From Holdemania filiformis DSM 12042 (GTDB taxonomy: Bacteria > Bacillota_I > Bacilli_A > Erysipelotrichales > Erysipelotrichaceae): a DNA stretch of 39,526 nt. Each line of letters begins with the position of its first letter. Position 1 is the first letter of the stretch. Position numbers and translations under genes: made by a program. The notes beneath the pieces are model-generated. The model was given only the letters and a program-made list of their open reading frames with translations, had not been told where the DNA came from and did not search any database. Shown piece by piece: positions 8,141 through 16,501 of this stretch. The DNA lies in the NCBI RefSeq assembly GCF_000157995.1, contig NZ_GG657561.1:106882-146407 (forward strand), read 5' to 3'.

Positions 8141-9910
8141 ATGTATTACAGCAATGGCAACTACGAAGCGTTCGCGCATCCGCGCAAGCCGGAAGGCGTT
8201 GACAACAAGTCCGCATATCTGGTCGGCTCCGGACTGGCGGCGCTGTCCGCGGCGTGTTTCTTAGTTCGTGACGGACAGATGAAGGGCGAACACATCCATA
8301 TCCTGGAGGAAGGGAAGCTGCCCGGCGGCGCCTGCGACGGCATTAAGGATCCGCAGAAAGGTTTCATCATCCGCGGCGGCCGGGAAATGGAAAATCACTT
8401 TGAATGTTTGTGGGATCTGTTCCGTTCGATTCCGTCTTTAGAAACGGAAGGCGTTTCCGTACTGGACGAATACTACTGGCTGAACAAAGATGACCCGAAC
8501 TATTCGCTGATGCGCGCGACGATCAACCGCGGCGAAGATGCGCATACCGACGGCAAATTCGGTCTGAGCGACAAAGCGGCGATGGAGATCATGAAGCTGT
8601 TCTTTACGAAGGACGAGGATCTCTATGATAAAAAGATTACCGACGTCTTCGATGACGAATTCTTCTCCAGCAATTTCTGGCTGTACTGGCGCACGATGTT
8701 CGCGTTTGAGGACTGGCATTCAGCTCTGGAAATGAAGCTGTATATCCAGCGCTTCATCCATCACGTCGGCGGCCTGCCGGATTTTTCCGCGCTGAAATTC
8801 ACGAAGTACAATCAGTACGAATCCCTGATTCTGCCGATGGTAAACTATCTGGAAGAGCATCACGTGCAGTTTGAATATGATACGCGCGTGACCAATGTTG
8901 AATTTGAAATCACCGGAGAGAAGAAGGTGGCCCGCCGGATCGTCTGTGTCCGGGAAGGGCAGGAAACTACGATTCCGCTGACGGAAAACGATCTTGTCTT
9001 CGTGACCAACGGCAGCTGCACGGAAAATTCCTCGTTGGGCGACAACGATCACGCGCCGCAGTTTAACGATCAAAATGGCGGATGCTGGCAGCTGTGGCGA
9101 AACATCGCGGCGCAGGATCCGGCGTTTGGCCATCCGGATAAATTCTGCACGCAGACCGATAAGACTTATTGGGAATCCGCGACGGTCACCACGCTGGACG
9201 ACCGCATTCCGCCGTATATCCAGAAGATCTGCAAGCGTGATCCGTTCAGCGGCAAGGTCGTGACCGGCGGCATCATCACGGTCAAGGATTCCAACTGGCT
9301 GATGAGCTACACGCTGAACCGCCAGCCGCATTTCAAGGATCAGCCGAAGGATCAGCTGGTCGTCTGGGTTTACGGCCTGTTCGGCGATGTGCCGGGCAAC
9401 TACGTAAAAAAGCCGATGCGCGAGTGCACCGGTACGGAAATCACCGAGGAATGGCTGTACCATCTGGGAGTGCCGGAGGATCAGATTCATGACATGGCCG
9501 TCAATTCCGCCCGCTGCATCCCCTGCATGATGCCGTATATCACCGCCTTCTTCATGCCGCGCACCGCGGGCGACCGGCCGAAGGTTGTACCGGAGGGCTG
9601 CGTGAACTTCGCGTTCATTGGCCAGTTTGCCGATACTGTCCGCGACACGGTGTTCACGACGGAATATTCCGTCCGGACCGGCATGGAAGCCGTTTATACG
9701 CTCTTAGACGTCGACCGCGGCGTGCCGGAGGTCTTCAATTCGGTCTATGACGTCCGTGTGCTGATGGATTCAACCTATAAGATGCTGGACGGGCGCAAGC
9801 TGGAAGACATCAAGGTGCCGTGGCTGGTTCACTGGATTGAAAAGAAGGGCCTGAAAAAGATCCAGGGCACGGTGATTGAGGAACTGCTGCAAGAATATCA
9901 TCTGATTTAA
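8141..9910 (+). CDS. ohyA: Oleate hydratase (FAD-dependent fatty acid double-bond hydratase)
   Basis: Adds water to the cis-9 double bond of oleic and related acids to give 10-hydroxy fatty acids. The family, once named myosin-cross-reactive antigen, detoxifies unsaturated fatty acids in gut Firmicutes. The 589 residues match the usual 590 or so. The FAD-binding Rossmann motif is [20 protein letters not shown] near residues 23-42, with the acidic end ILEE of strand 2. The catalytic loop reads [17 protein letters not shown], placing Glu82 exactly where the S. aureus enzyme has its catalytic Glu82. The frame stays open about 80 nt further upstream, but the ATG at 8141 has ACAGGAGG 10 nt ahead and gives the family N-terminus ([12 protein letters not shown]). 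It has its own promoter and terminator. Confidence 0.97.
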   Translation: MYYSNGNYEAFAHPRKPEGVDNKSAYLVGSGLAALSAACFLVRDGQMKGEHIHILEEGKLPGGACDGIKDPQKGFIIRGGREMENHFECLWDLFRSIPSLETEGVSVLDEYYWLNKDDPNYSLMRATINRGEDAHTDGKFGLSDKAAMEIMKLFFTKDEDLYDKKITDVFDDEFFSSNFWLYWRTMFAFEDWHSALEMKLYIQRFIHHVGGLPDFSALKFTKYNQYESLILPMVNYLEEHHVQFEYDTRVTNVEFEITGEKKVARRIVCVREGQETTIPLTENDLVFVTNGSCTENSSLGDNDHAPQFNDQNGGCWQLWRNIAAQDPAFGHPDKFCTQTDKTYWESATVTTLDDRIPPYIQKICKRDPFSGKVVTGGIITVKDSNWLMSYTLNRQPHFKDQPKDQLVVWVYGLFGDVPGNYVKKPMRECTGTEITEEWLYHLGVPEDQIHDMAVNSARCIPCMMPYITAFFMPRTAGDRPKVVPEGCVNFAFIGQFADTVRDTVFTTEYSVRTGMEAVYTLLDVDRGVPEVFNSVYDVRVLMDSTYKMLDGRKLEDIKVPWLVHWIEKKGLKKIQGTVIEELLQEYHLI

Positions 9911-9930
9911 ATCATTTCGCAACCGCAAAT

Positions 9931-9960
9931 AAGATCCTGATTCCAACGAGTCAGGATCTT
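9931..9960 (+). terminator. Terminator after ohyA
   Basis: A perfect 10-bp stem, AAGATCCTGA (9931-9940) and TCAGGATCTT (9951-9960), followed by an interrupted T-rich tail (TAATCTTAAT). Confidence 0.75.
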
Positions 9961-9990
9961 TAATCTTAATCCTGACCGGGTTAAGAAAGT

Positions 9991-10140
9991 TATAAAATTA
10001 AACAAAGTGGAGAAGAAAATCTACTCCTGAAAAAGTTTCGCCGAATCTTCACATTCCAGAATTTCTGCGGAAACAGCAGAAAAGCCTTTTGTTTCCAGCT
10101 TTTCCCAACGGGTTCAAAGGTTTCTGAAGATTCGGATGGT
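9991..10140 (+). other. Structured, gene-free element between ohyA and the ytxG-like gene
   Basis: A perfect 11-bp inverted repeat, CCGAATCTTCA (10041-10051) and TGAAGATTCGG (10125-10135), encloses 73 nt. Inside are several helices that cannot all form together: TTTCTGC/GCAGAAA (10062-10068, 10076-10082), GGAAACA/TGTTTCC (10069-10075, 10090-10096) and AAAAGC/GCTTTT (10080-10085, 10098-10103). A -10-like TATAAAAT lies at 9991-9998. No open frame with an RBS is present. It could be a small RNA, a leader switch or a mobile-element remnant; the class is not recognised. Confidence 0.45.
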
Positions 10141-10158
10141 TAAGCGCTATCAAATTTA

Positions 10159-10187
10159 TTGAAAATCTTTTCATAATTGAGTATAAT
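10159..10187 (+). promoter_or_regulatory. Sigma-A promoter for the ytxG-like operon
   Basis: TTGAAA (10159-10164), a 17-nt spacer and TATAAT (10182-10187), a near-consensus promoter 18 nt before the RBS-linked start. It separates the structured element upstream from the operon. Confidence 0.8.
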
Positions 10188-10205
10188 ACAATTGAGGTGA
10201 TTTTG

Positions 10206-10634
10206 ATGGACGAATTATTGGCGGCCATGTATAAAGTTTCAGTACAGCTGGTCCCGATTCTGGGGGTCGCTGTACTTTGTTTTCTTATTTATTTATTGCG
10301 CCATTGCGTCACATTTATTAAGGAATTAACGGTCATGGTTCAGAAGGCCGGTTCCGCGATGGAGGGGGTAGACAAAAGCATTGACAAGCTTCAGGCGCCC
10401 TTGGACACAGTGGTCCGGTTATCGGGAACGATTGACCAAGTTCAGGAAAGTGCTGTGGGAGCTGTCAAAAATATGGCTGGTTTTATGGCCGGGAATCTCG
10501 ACAGCGCCAAGGAGGCGGCCGCCGCGCGCACGGCGAAGAAGAAGCCGGCGCCGCAGCCGGAACCGGCGGCGGTAACCCCTGCGGAAAGCGAAGAACCTAA
10601 AACTCAGAGTGAAGGAGGAACAGAACATGAGTGA
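10206..10634 (+). CDS. DUF948-type (YtxG-like) membrane-anchored protein
   Basis: A 142-residue protein with one N-terminal membrane helix (about residues 8-30, LVPILGVAVLCFLIYLL). A long helical region follows (VMVQKAGSAMEGVDKSIDKL and onward), then an Ala/Pro/Lys/Glu-rich tail. This is the layout of DUF948 proteins such as B. subtilis YtxG, and the place fits: murC upstream, then a coiled-coil gene and ccpA downstream. The molecular function is not established. The ATG at 10206 is preferred because TGAGGTGA ends 5 nt before it; a GTG at 10197 lies inside that RBS. The 3' end overlaps the next gene by 8 nt, implying translational coupling. Confidence 0.75.
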   Translation: MDELLAAMYKVSVQLVPILGVAVLCFLIYLLRHCVTFIKELTVMVQKAGSAMEGVDKSIDKLQAPLDTVVRLSGTIDQVQESAVGAVKNMAGFMAGNLDSAKEAAAARTAKKKPAPQPEPAAVTPAESEEPKTQSEGGTEHE

Positions 10635-11322
10635 TGAAAACAAAAGAGTAGACGAAGAAGTAGAAAAAACGGTGGAAGATCTGAAAAAACAGATCGAAGA
10701 AATCAACCGCGAAGCGGAAGATGCCGGCAGTCAGCAGTCGTCGGAAGTCAAGGAAAAGATCGAAGCGGCGGCGAAGAAAGCGATTGAGATTCTGAATCAG
10801 GGAATCGATCAGCTGAAGTTGTTGACAGCTCAGGTTCAGGACAGCGATACCTACCGCAAAACGATGAGCCAGGTGAAAGCTACGACGGATAAAGCAGTCG
10901 CGGAATCCCGGCGGCTGTTCCATGAGATCAAGACGGATCCGAAGCTGAATAAGGCTGTGGAAGAGATTAAGAAGTCAGTCAGCGACGTCGGTGAGAAAGT
11001 GTCCGGCTGTGTTAAAAGCGGCTTGGACGAGCTGAAAAGCAATGAAGATCTGATGGAAAAAGTCGATCAGATCAAGGACGGCACGGCGGCTTTGGTCGAA
11101 AAAGGCCAGCGCGCGGTGAAGGATTTTACAAGCAAGCCGGAAGTGCAGCAGAATATTGAAAAAGCCAAGGATGTGACGATCGACGTTGCAGAAAAGACGG
11201 TCGACGCCTTGAAAAACTGGTTAAGACCGCAGCCGGCCGCGGAGGCTGAGCCGGAAGCCAAACCGGAAAACGAAGAAGAAAAGGAGAACAGTGCAGAGCA
11301 TGAAGAGAGTAACAATCTATGA
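10627..11322 (+). CDS. Soluble helical repeat protein (YtxH-like position), 231 aa
   Basis: Almost wholly helical and highly charged, with heptad-like and 11-mer-like repeats (for example EKVSGCVKSGLDELKSNEDL and KDGTAALVEKGQRAVKDF), like apolipoprotein or YtxH-type amphipathic helices. It has no signal peptide or membrane segment; the end is Glu/Pro-rich and disordered. Together with the membrane-anchored partner upstream it may form an envelope-linked complex, which is inference from operon and gene order only. AAGGAGGA (10612-10619) sets the ATG at 10627. Its 3' end overlaps the CcpA-like gene by 23-32 nt. Confidence 0.75.
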   Translation: MSDENKRVDEEVEKTVEDLKKQIEEINREAEDAGSQQSSEVKEKIEAAAKKAIEILNQGIDQLKLLTAQVQDSDTYRKTMSQVKATTDKAVAESRRLFHEIKTDPKLNKAVEEIKKSVSDVGEKVSGCVKSGLDELKSNEDLMEKVDQIKDGTAALVEKGQRAVKDFTSKPEVQQNIEKAKDVTIDVAEKTVDALKNWLRPQPAAEAEPEAKPENEEEKENSAEHEESNNL

Positions 11323-12292
11323 TGTAGCCAACGAAGCCGGCGTTTCCCTCGCCACGGTATCCCGCGTCATCAACGGGAGCAACGTCGTTAAGGGCGGAAC
11401 GAAGCAAAAGGTCGAGGAAGCGATTGAAAAACTGGGCTACAAGCCGAACGCGATTGCGCAGGGGCTGGCTCTGCAGAAAACGACGACGATCGCGCTGGTG
11501 ATCCCGGAGGCTAGTTTTACCTATACGGGTCAGATCATCAACGGGCTGCTGGACGTTGCGAAAATCTATAAATACAACATCATGCTTCACACGACGACTG
11601 AAGGCATCAACGAGATCAACGATATCATTGAGAATATCATTAAGTCCCGGGTTGACGGCGTCGTCATTTATAATGATAAGCTGATGCGTGAAGAACTGAA
11701 TACGCTGACCAAATATAACGTTCCGATCGTGATTATCGGCAACAAGGTATCCGATGCCAAGATCAGCTCGGTCTACGTCGATATTGAGAACGCCGTTTAC
11801 GAGCTGGTCATGAAGTATTTAGAGGGCGGCAAGCGCGACATCGCAATCATTCAGGACCGGAAGAACGGGTATTCCATCGATCAGATGATCAATGGGGCGA
11901 AGAAAGCCTACGCAACCAAAGGACTGGAATTCAACGGCTATCTGGAGATTCCGGGCCAGTACCGCACGTCTTATGATTTCATGAAGGATTATCTGCAGGA
12001 TCACAAACATGATCTGATTATTGCCAACCGGGATTCGCAGGCCATTGCGGTCGTCAACGCGGCGAAGGAAAACGGCATCGACATTCCGAAGGAAATGGAA
12101 ATTGTCTGCGTCATCGACACGAAATACAATTCGATGATGCGGCCGCAGATTTCCAGCTTCGCCATTCCGTCCTATGATTTAGGCGCGGTTTCGATGCGCG
12201 TCATGACGAAGATGCTGCAGGAAAATACCGACGATATCGACAAAGAAATTGAATTGAGCTATCTGTTTACGCCGCGGCAGTCGACTTTGTGA
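11300..12292 (+). CDS. ccpA: LacI-family regulator, probable catabolite control protein A
   Basis: Residues 1-57 form the LacI DNA-binding domain (VTIYDVANEAGVSLATVSRV, hinge helix KPNAIAQGLALQKT), followed by a periplasmic-binding-like core. Several stretches read closely like B. subtilis CcpA: KTTTIALVIPEAS, YKYNIMLHTTTE, MRPQISSF, YDLGAVSMRVMTKML and the C-terminal RQST. The place between the ytxGH-like genes and tyrS is also that of ccpA. CcpA with HPr(Ser-P) controls carbon use by binding cre sites. The ligand-binding site cannot be judged here, and a paralogue remains possible. The ATG at 11300 gives the family N-terminus; a GTG at 11291, closer to AAGGAG, is an alternative. Confidence 0.75.
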   Translation: MKRVTIYDVANEAGVSLATVSRVINGSNVVKGGTKQKVEEAIEKLGYKPNAIAQGLALQKTTTIALVIPEASFTYTGQIINGLLDVAKIYKYNIMLHTTTEGINEINDIIENIIKSRVDGVVIYNDKLMREELNTLTKYNVPIVIIGNKVSDAKISSVYVDIENAVYELVMKYLEGGKRDIAIIQDRKNGYSIDQMINGAKKAYATKGLEFNGYLEIPGQYRTSYDFMKDYLQDHKHDLIIANRDSQAIAVVNAAKENGIDIPKEMEIVCVIDTKYNSMMRPQISSFAIPSYDLGAVSMRVMTKMLQENTDDIDKEIELSYLFTPRQSTL

Positions 12293-12322
12293 TTGACATC
12301 TTCACCGGTCTGCGGCTATAAT
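12293..12322 (+). promoter_or_regulatory. Sigma-A promoter of tyrS
   Basis: TTGACA (12293-12298), an 18-nt spacer and TATAAT (12317-12322). The -35 begins on the base after the ccpA stop codon; no terminator separates the genes. Confidence 0.88.
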
Positions 12323-12327
12323 AGCTC

Positions 12328-12543
12328 TAACAGGCTGGGAAGAGAAAGAGTAGCCTTGGAATGCTTGAAGAGAGCCTTTGGGTGGTGCGAAAAGGCAGCA
12401 GGAAAAGGGGAATACACCTCGGAGCCTCCTATGGCAAAGATAGGACGCGGACTTCGGCGTTATGAAGAAGAGCATATCCTGACAACAAGGGATATGAATT
12501 AAGGTGGTACCGCGCAAAGACGTCCTTATTGGGGCGTCTTTTT
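12328..12543 (+). promoter_or_regulatory. Tyrosine T-box leader (tRNA-sensing riboswitch)
   Basis: The conserved T-box core AAGGTGGTACCGCG lies at 12501-12514. It is followed at once by a terminator, AAAGACGTCC (12516-12525) with GGGGCGTCTT (12531-12540) and a T run to 12543. In the upstream stem I region the sequence GGAATACACC places a TAC tyrosine codon at 12413-12415 as the likely specifier. Uncharged tRNA-Tyr would stabilise the antiterminator and allow tyrS transcription, as known for this class. Confidence 0.93.
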
Positions 12544-12566
12544 ATTTCGAAGGAGGAAAAAATCAA

Positions 12567-13793
12567 ATGGGTATCTATGAAGAACTGGAATGGCGGGGGT
12601 TGATCAAGGATGTCAGCTCGCCGGAGTTGCGGGAGAAATTAAACGCCGGCGGCATGACGTTTTATATCGGGACGGATCCGACCGGGGATAGTCTGCATAT
12701 CGGGCATTTCTCGTCGTTTCTCATCAGCAAGCGCCTAAAAGACGCCGGACACAATCCGATCTTGTTAGTCGGCGGCGGCACTGGGCTGATCGGCGATCCG
12801 AAGCCGGATGCGGAACGGCCGATGGTCACGAAAGAAGAAGTTAATCACAACTATGAATGCCTGAAAAAGCAGGCGGAGAAGGTTTTCGGCTTTGAGGTCG
12901 TCAACAACTATGATTGGTACAAGGATATCAACTTCATTGACTTCCTGCGGGATTATGGGAAATACTTTAATATCAATTACATGCTGAACAAGGATATCGT
13001 GCGCCGCCGTCTGGACGCCGGCATCACCTATACCGAGTTCTCATACATGTTGATGCAGGCGATGGATTTCTGGTGGCTGCATGAAAACAAGGGCTGCACG
13101 CTGCAGGTAGCCGGTCAGGATCAGTGGGGCAACATCACGGCCGGGATTGAGCTGATCCGCAAGAAAACGGGAAAGGAAGCCTATGGCTTTACGATGCCGT
13201 TGCTGACTAAGTCGGACGGCACGAAATTCGGCAAGACTAACGGTCATGCGATCTGGCTGGATATCAACAAGACGTCGGCTTATGAAATGTACCAGTTCTT
13301 CATCAACTCCGAGGATAACAAGGTCATTGATTACCTGAAATTTTTGACCTTCTTAAGCCGGGAGGAAATCGAAGCGCTGGAAGAAAAGAACCGGACGGAA
13401 CCGCATCTGCGTGAAGCGCATAAGACGCTGGCGAAGGAAGTCATTACGTTCATTCATGGCGAAGAAGCGTACAACACCGCGATTAAAATCGCGCAGACGC
13501 TGTTCGGCGGCAACCTCAAGGATCTGACCGTGGAGGAGCTGAAGCAGGGCATTTCCGATATGCCGCGGTTTACGATCGAGGACAAGCAGCCGTTACTCGA
13601 CGTGCTGGTGGCGACCGGCATTGCGAAAAGCAAGCGCGAAGGCCGCGAGTGGATCGCCGGCGGGTCGATCCAGGTCAACGGCGAAAAGGTCACGGATCCG
13701 ATGACGCCGGTCTGCCGCAGTGAAGCGTTTAATCAGGAATTCACGATTCTGCGCAAAGGCAAGAAGAACTATTTCGTCTGCGATTTCCAATAA
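12567..13793 (+). CDS. tyrS: Tyrosyl-tRNA synthetase
   Basis: Charges tRNA-Tyr with tyrosine. The 408-residue class I synthetase has HIGH at residues 44-47 (SLHIGHF), the tyrosine-pocket region QAMDFWWLHENKGC and QVAGQDQWGNITAG, and the KMSKS-equivalent KFGKT near residue 218. A C-terminal S4-like RNA-binding domain begins around 340 (ATGIAKSKREGREWIAGGSI, IQVNGEKV). The frame extends upstream into the T-box, but the ATG at 12567 follows AAGGAGG and gives the family N-terminus. Expression is controlled by the tyrosine T-box before it. Confidence 0.98.
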   Translation: MGIYEELEWRGLIKDVSSPELREKLNAGGMTFYIGTDPTGDSLHIGHFSSFLISKRLKDAGHNPILLVGGGTGLIGDPKPDAERPMVTKEEVNHNYECLKKQAEKVFGFEVVNNYDWYKDINFIDFLRDYGKYFNINYMLNKDIVRRRLDAGITYTEFSYMLMQAMDFWWLHENKGCTLQVAGQDQWGNITAGIELIRKKTGKEAYGFTMPLLTKSDGTKFGKTNGHAIWLDINKTSAYEMYQFFINSEDNKVIDYLKFLTFLSREEIEALEEKNRTEPHLREAHKTLAKEVITFIHGEEAYNTAIKIAQTLFGGNLKDLTVEELKQGISDMPRFTIEDKQPLLDVLVATGIAKSKREGREWIAGGSIQVNGEKVTDPMTPVCRSEAFNQEFTILRKGKKNYFVCDFQ

Positions 13794-13887
13794 GCTGATC
13801 ATCGAAACGATTTGAATCGCTTTATCGTTGAAGTTGGCTTAGTGTAAAAGAAAGCGTTTCGACTGGAAAAAATAAATTGTAAGATCA

Positions 13888-13943
13888 GGAAGGGTTTGTT
13901 TCCCTCGGCAAGGACCGAAGGGACAGGAACCCTTCTTTTTTTT
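13888..13943 (+). terminator. Rho-independent terminator after tyrS
   Basis: GAAGGGTT (13889-13896) pairs with AACCCTTC (13928-13935), with inner CCCTCGG/CCGAAGGG pairing, then eight T. The gap 13794-13887 also holds a TCGAAACG/CGTTTCGA pair (13802-13809, 13854-13861) of unknown meaning. Confidence 0.85.
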
Positions 13944-13955
13944 CGTCATAGAATG
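13929..13955 (+). promoter_or_regulatory. Candidate sigma-K promoter for the dipicolinate operon
   Basis: AC (13929-13930), a 16-nt spacer and CATAGAATG (13947-13955) fit the B. subtilis sigma-K pattern AC...CATAnnnT. Transcription would start near 13958, just before GAGGAGG (13964-13970) and the dpaA ATG. The B. subtilis spoVF operon is sigma-K dependent, which supports the reading. It overlaps the tyrS terminator T run. Confidence 0.5.
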
Positions 13956-13977
13956 GGATACAAGAGGAGGTGCATCC

Positions 13978-14781
13978 ATGAAAGCGGTCGTGTTTGTGAA
14001 TGACCAGCGAATGGAAATTATCATTCAGCGTTTACGGTCGGCCGGGATTCAGGTCCAGGAAGGCCGGTGTGAAAAAGACATGGAACAGATCGAACGGATG
14101 GCGAACAAAATGGATCTGGTGATTCTGCCGATCCAGGGGGTCAGCGACGACGGGTTTATCGAACTCAAAAAACGAGGGTATTGCATGAAGGATTTCTTTG
14201 CGTCGCTGCGCAAGGAAACGTTGATTTTTACGGGAGTGATCACGCCGTACATTAAGAAGCTGCCGCAGACAGTGATCTCGCTTCTGGCGCGGGAGGAGGT
14301 CGTCGCAGCCAATGCAGCGCTGACGGCTGAGGGAATTTTAGCGATGGTGATCCAGAATACGCCGCGCTCGCTGCCGGAGTATTGTTATGACGTGATCGGC
14401 TTCGGCCATTGCGGCCGGGCGATTGCCGGGCTGTTTCACCAGCTGGGGCTGGAAGTCAGGATTGTATCCGCGCATGCGCATCCCGAATCCGCACAGCTGC
14501 CGTACAGTTTTATCCGGCTGCAGGAATGGCAGTTTCAACAGCCGTGGCCGGTCGTGATCAACACCGCGCCGGCGGAGGTGATCAGCGAGGCGATGGTGGC
14601 CGGCTGGCAGACACAGCCGCTGATCATCGATATCGCTTCGCGGGCGGTCGGCGTCAGCGAACGCGTATACAAACGCAAGGACACGCATGTCATCGCGGCT
14701 CCGCCGCTGCCGGGGATTGTAGCCTGGCAGAGCGCAGGCGAAATCTTGGCTGACGTGATTTTGAAAGAGGTGAAACGATGA
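13978..14781 (+). CDS. dpaA: Dipicolinate synthase subunit A
   Basis: With DpaB it oxidises 4-hydroxy-tetrahydrodipicolinate (or its dehydrated form) to dipicolinate, the calcium chelator of the spore core, in the mother cell. The 267-residue protein is slightly shorter than B. subtilis SpoVFA. The N-terminal domain carries DLVILPIQGVSDDGFI, followed by AANAALTAEGILAMVI. A NAD(P)-binding Rossmann domain begins with DVIGFGHCGRAIAGLFHQLG near residue 140 and runs to VINTAPAEVIS. The end APPLPGIVAWQSAGEILADV is typical of the subunit. GAGGAGG lies 8 nt before the ATG. It overlaps dpaB by 4 nt. Confidence 0.92.
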   Translation: MKAVVFVNDQRMEIIIQRLRSAGIQVQEGRCEKDMEQIERMANKMDLVILPIQGVSDDGFIELKKRGYCMKDFFASLRKETLIFTGVITPYIKKLPQTVISLLAREEVVAANAALTAEGILAMVIQNTPRSLPEYCYDVIGFGHCGRAIAGLFHQLGLEVRIVSAHAHPESAQLPYSFIRLQEWQFQQPWPVVINTAPAEVISEAMVAGWQTQPLIIDIASRAVGVSERVYKRKDTHVIAAPPLPGIVAWQSAGEILADVILKEVKR

Positions 14782-15356
14782 AGCTTTTATGGGGGATGTG
14801 CGGTTCTTTCTGCAATCATGCCGCCGTCATTGAACAACTGACCGACATGGTTCAGCGCTGGCCGGTCACGATGATTGTCAGTGAGAATACGGCGCAGCTG
14901 GACACCCGGTTTGGAACGGCCAAGGAACGGTTAAGCCAGCTGGAAAGACTGACGGGCAAGCCGGTGATGACGACGCTGCAGGAAGCGGAGCGCACCGGTC
15001 CGATCGATCATTTCGATGCGATGGTCATCGCGCCGATGACGGCGACCGAGCTGAACAAATTGGCGCTGGGGATTTATGACACGCCGGTCACGCTGGCGGC
15101 CAAAGCTTTGCTTCGAAACGAGAAACCGCTGGTTCTGGGCATTGCGTCCAATGATTTCCTCGGCCTTTCCGGGGCGAATCTTCTGCGTCTGAAGCAGGTG
15201 CGGCATCTGTTTTTCGTACCGTTCGGGCAGGATGACTACGTGCGTAAACCGAACAGTCTGGTCAGTGACTGGCGTTTAATTGAAGCCACGCTGCAGGCGG
15301 CGCTGGAAGACCGCCAGATCCAACCATTGTTATTGGAAGGAAAGGGATCCCAATGA
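14778..15356 (+). CDS. dpaB: Dipicolinate synthase subunit B (flavoprotein family)
   Basis: A 192-residue protein of the Dfp/flavoprotein fold that partners DpaA in making dipicolinate. The N-terminal loop WGMCGSFCNHAAVIEQL stands where SpoVFB has its phosphate-binding GxTGS-type turn. AMVIAPMTATELNKLALGIY is the characteristic middle segment, and FFVPFGQDDYVRKPNSLV the C-terminal one. The ATG at 14778 overlaps the TGA of dpaA, and the TGA overlaps the dapA start, so the three genes are tightly coupled. Confidence 0.93.
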   Translation: MKLLWGMCGSFCNHAAVIEQLTDMVQRWPVTMIVSENTAQLDTRFGTAKERLSQLERLTGKPVMTTLQEAERTGPIDHFDAMVIAPMTATELNKLALGIYDTPVTLAAKALLRNEKPLVLGIASNDFLGLSGANLLRLKQVRHLFFVPFGQDDYVRKPNSLVSDWRLIEATLQAALEDRQIQPLLLEGKGSQ

Positions 15357-16225
15357 AGCTGGGCCATTGCATGACGGCGCTGATCACGCCGATGACGGAC
15401 ACCGGGGAGCTTGATTTAACGGCGTTAAGCAACCTTGTCGAGAAACTGATCGCGGAGGGCTGCGACGGGTTTGTCGTATGCGGAACAACGGCGGAAGCCA
15501 GTGCTTTGAGCCGGGAAGAAAAACAACAGGTACTGCGCTGCGTCCTGAAGCAAAGCGAAGGCCGGGTCTGCGTCTGGATGGGCTGCGGCACCAACAACAC
15601 CGCAGAGACGCTGGACCTCATCCGCTGGGTCAATGCGGAACCGGTCGACGGAATCATGCTTGTGTGTCCGTATTATGTCCGGCCGTCCCAACAAGGACTG
15701 TATGCCCATTTCGCGGCGTGCGCCCGCGTCAGTGAGAAACCGCTCATGCTTTACAATGTACCCAAGCGTTCCGGCGTGGCCTTAAGCGCTGAAACCGTGA
15801 TTCGTTTAGCTCAGGATTATCCCCAGATCCGGGCCTTAAAGCAGGCGTGCCATGACATGGAGATGGTGAAGGCGATCATGATGGCCAATGATCAGGTCCA
15901 GATTCTCAGCGGTGAGGACGGTTATTTTCTGGAAGGCTTGCGCGAGGGGATCAGCGGAATTGTTTCGGTCGCCGGTCATTGCGTGATGCCGATGATCGTC
16001 AAGATCTGGGAAGATTATCAATACGGCGTGGAGAATGTGGAGCTGGATCAGTTTCTCAAGCAGGTCAGCAACCAGATTTTCAAAGTTTCCTCACCTTCGG
16101 ATATCAAAGCGATGCTTGCGCTGCAGGGGTGGTGCACAGACACGGTGCGGCTGCCGTTAGTGCCGCTGGATCCGATGGAAAAACAGGCGCTGCATGATTT
16201 TATGCAGCAGCACGCCCTGCTTTAG
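15353..16225 (+). CDS. dapA: 4-hydroxy-tetrahydrodipicolinate synthase
   Basis: Condenses pyruvate with aspartate semialdehyde, supplying the substrate for both lysine/diaminopimelate and dipicolinate. It is a TIM-barrel aldolase of 290 residues, standard length. The Schiff-base lysine is K163 (ALKQA) and the catalytic tyrosine Y134 (MLYNVPKRSG). The substrate loop reads CGTTAEASAL near residue 43-52, where most DapA proteins have GTTGE(S/A). It sits in one overlapping operon with dpaA and dpaB, so it is likely a sporulation-dedicated copy, as a gene pair for precursor and product; that is inference. Confidence 0.93.
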   Translation: MKLGHCMTALITPMTDTGELDLTALSNLVEKLIAEGCDGFVVCGTTAEASALSREEKQQVLRCVLKQSEGRVCVWMGCGTNNTAETLDLIRWVNAEPVDGIMLVCPYYVRPSQQGLYAHFAACARVSEKPLMLYNVPKRSGVALSAETVIRLAQDYPQIRALKQACHDMEMVKAIMMANDQVQILSGEDGYFLEGLREGISGIVSVAGHCVMPMIVKIWEDYQYGVENVELDQFLKQVSNQIFKVSSPSDIKAMLALQGWCTDTVRLPLVPLDPMEKQALHDFMQQHALL

Positions 16226-16273
16226 ACAAATTTCGCCCAGGGGCTGCGGGTATGCTGAAGCAGGGTGAGAAAC

Positions 16274-16501
16274 ATGATCCAGGTGAAAGTGTTTGACGAG
16301 CAGCATGAGGATGACCTGACCGACAGCCTGAACGAATTTCTGGCGGAGCTGGATGAAAAGGACGTGTTGTCAGTCCAGTTAGCGACCTCGCATTTCTCTG
16401 TGATTCCCGAACAGCTGTACAGCTTCAGCGGAATGATCGTCTATCGGATAAAATCGGCGGAAGCGGGAAGCCTAAATGCGGGAGGCGATGACGATGAATA
16501 A
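16274..16501 (+). CDS. Cse60-like small sporulation protein
   Basis: A 75-residue protein, IQVKVFDEQHEDDLTDSLNE at the start and FSGMIVYRI in the middle, which I recognise as the Cse60 type (B. subtilis Cse60 is made early in the sporulation mother cell; its function is unknown). Glycine- and aspartate-rich residues close it. The start is taken at ATG 16274, six or so nt after AGGGTGAG; GTG at 16265 is part of that RBS. It follows dapA by 48 nt and overlaps the DUF1540 miniprotein by 8 nt, so it probably belongs to the same unit as the dipicolinate genes. Confidence 0.7.
   Translation: MIQVKVFDEQHEDDLTDSLNEFLAELDEKDVLSVQLATSHFSVIPEQLYSFSGMIVYRIKSAEAGSLNAGGDDDE

Noticed and set aside
8720-9490. 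Long open frame (256 codons) on the minus strand inside oleate hydratase
   Set aside because: It lies antisense to a gene with clear family motifs; composition (Arg/His/Val rich) is that of a shadow frame in GC-rich code and it has no RBS.
10041-10135. Miniature transposable element (MITE) reading of the inverted repeat
   Set aside because: The 11-bp ends are flanked by unlike sequences with no target-site duplication, and I see no second copy in the window.
13846-13860. cre-like site (AAGAAAGCGTTTCGA) near the tyrS-dpaA gap
   Set aside because: Two of the fixed bases of the cre consensus mismatch and it lies before a terminator, away from a promoter.
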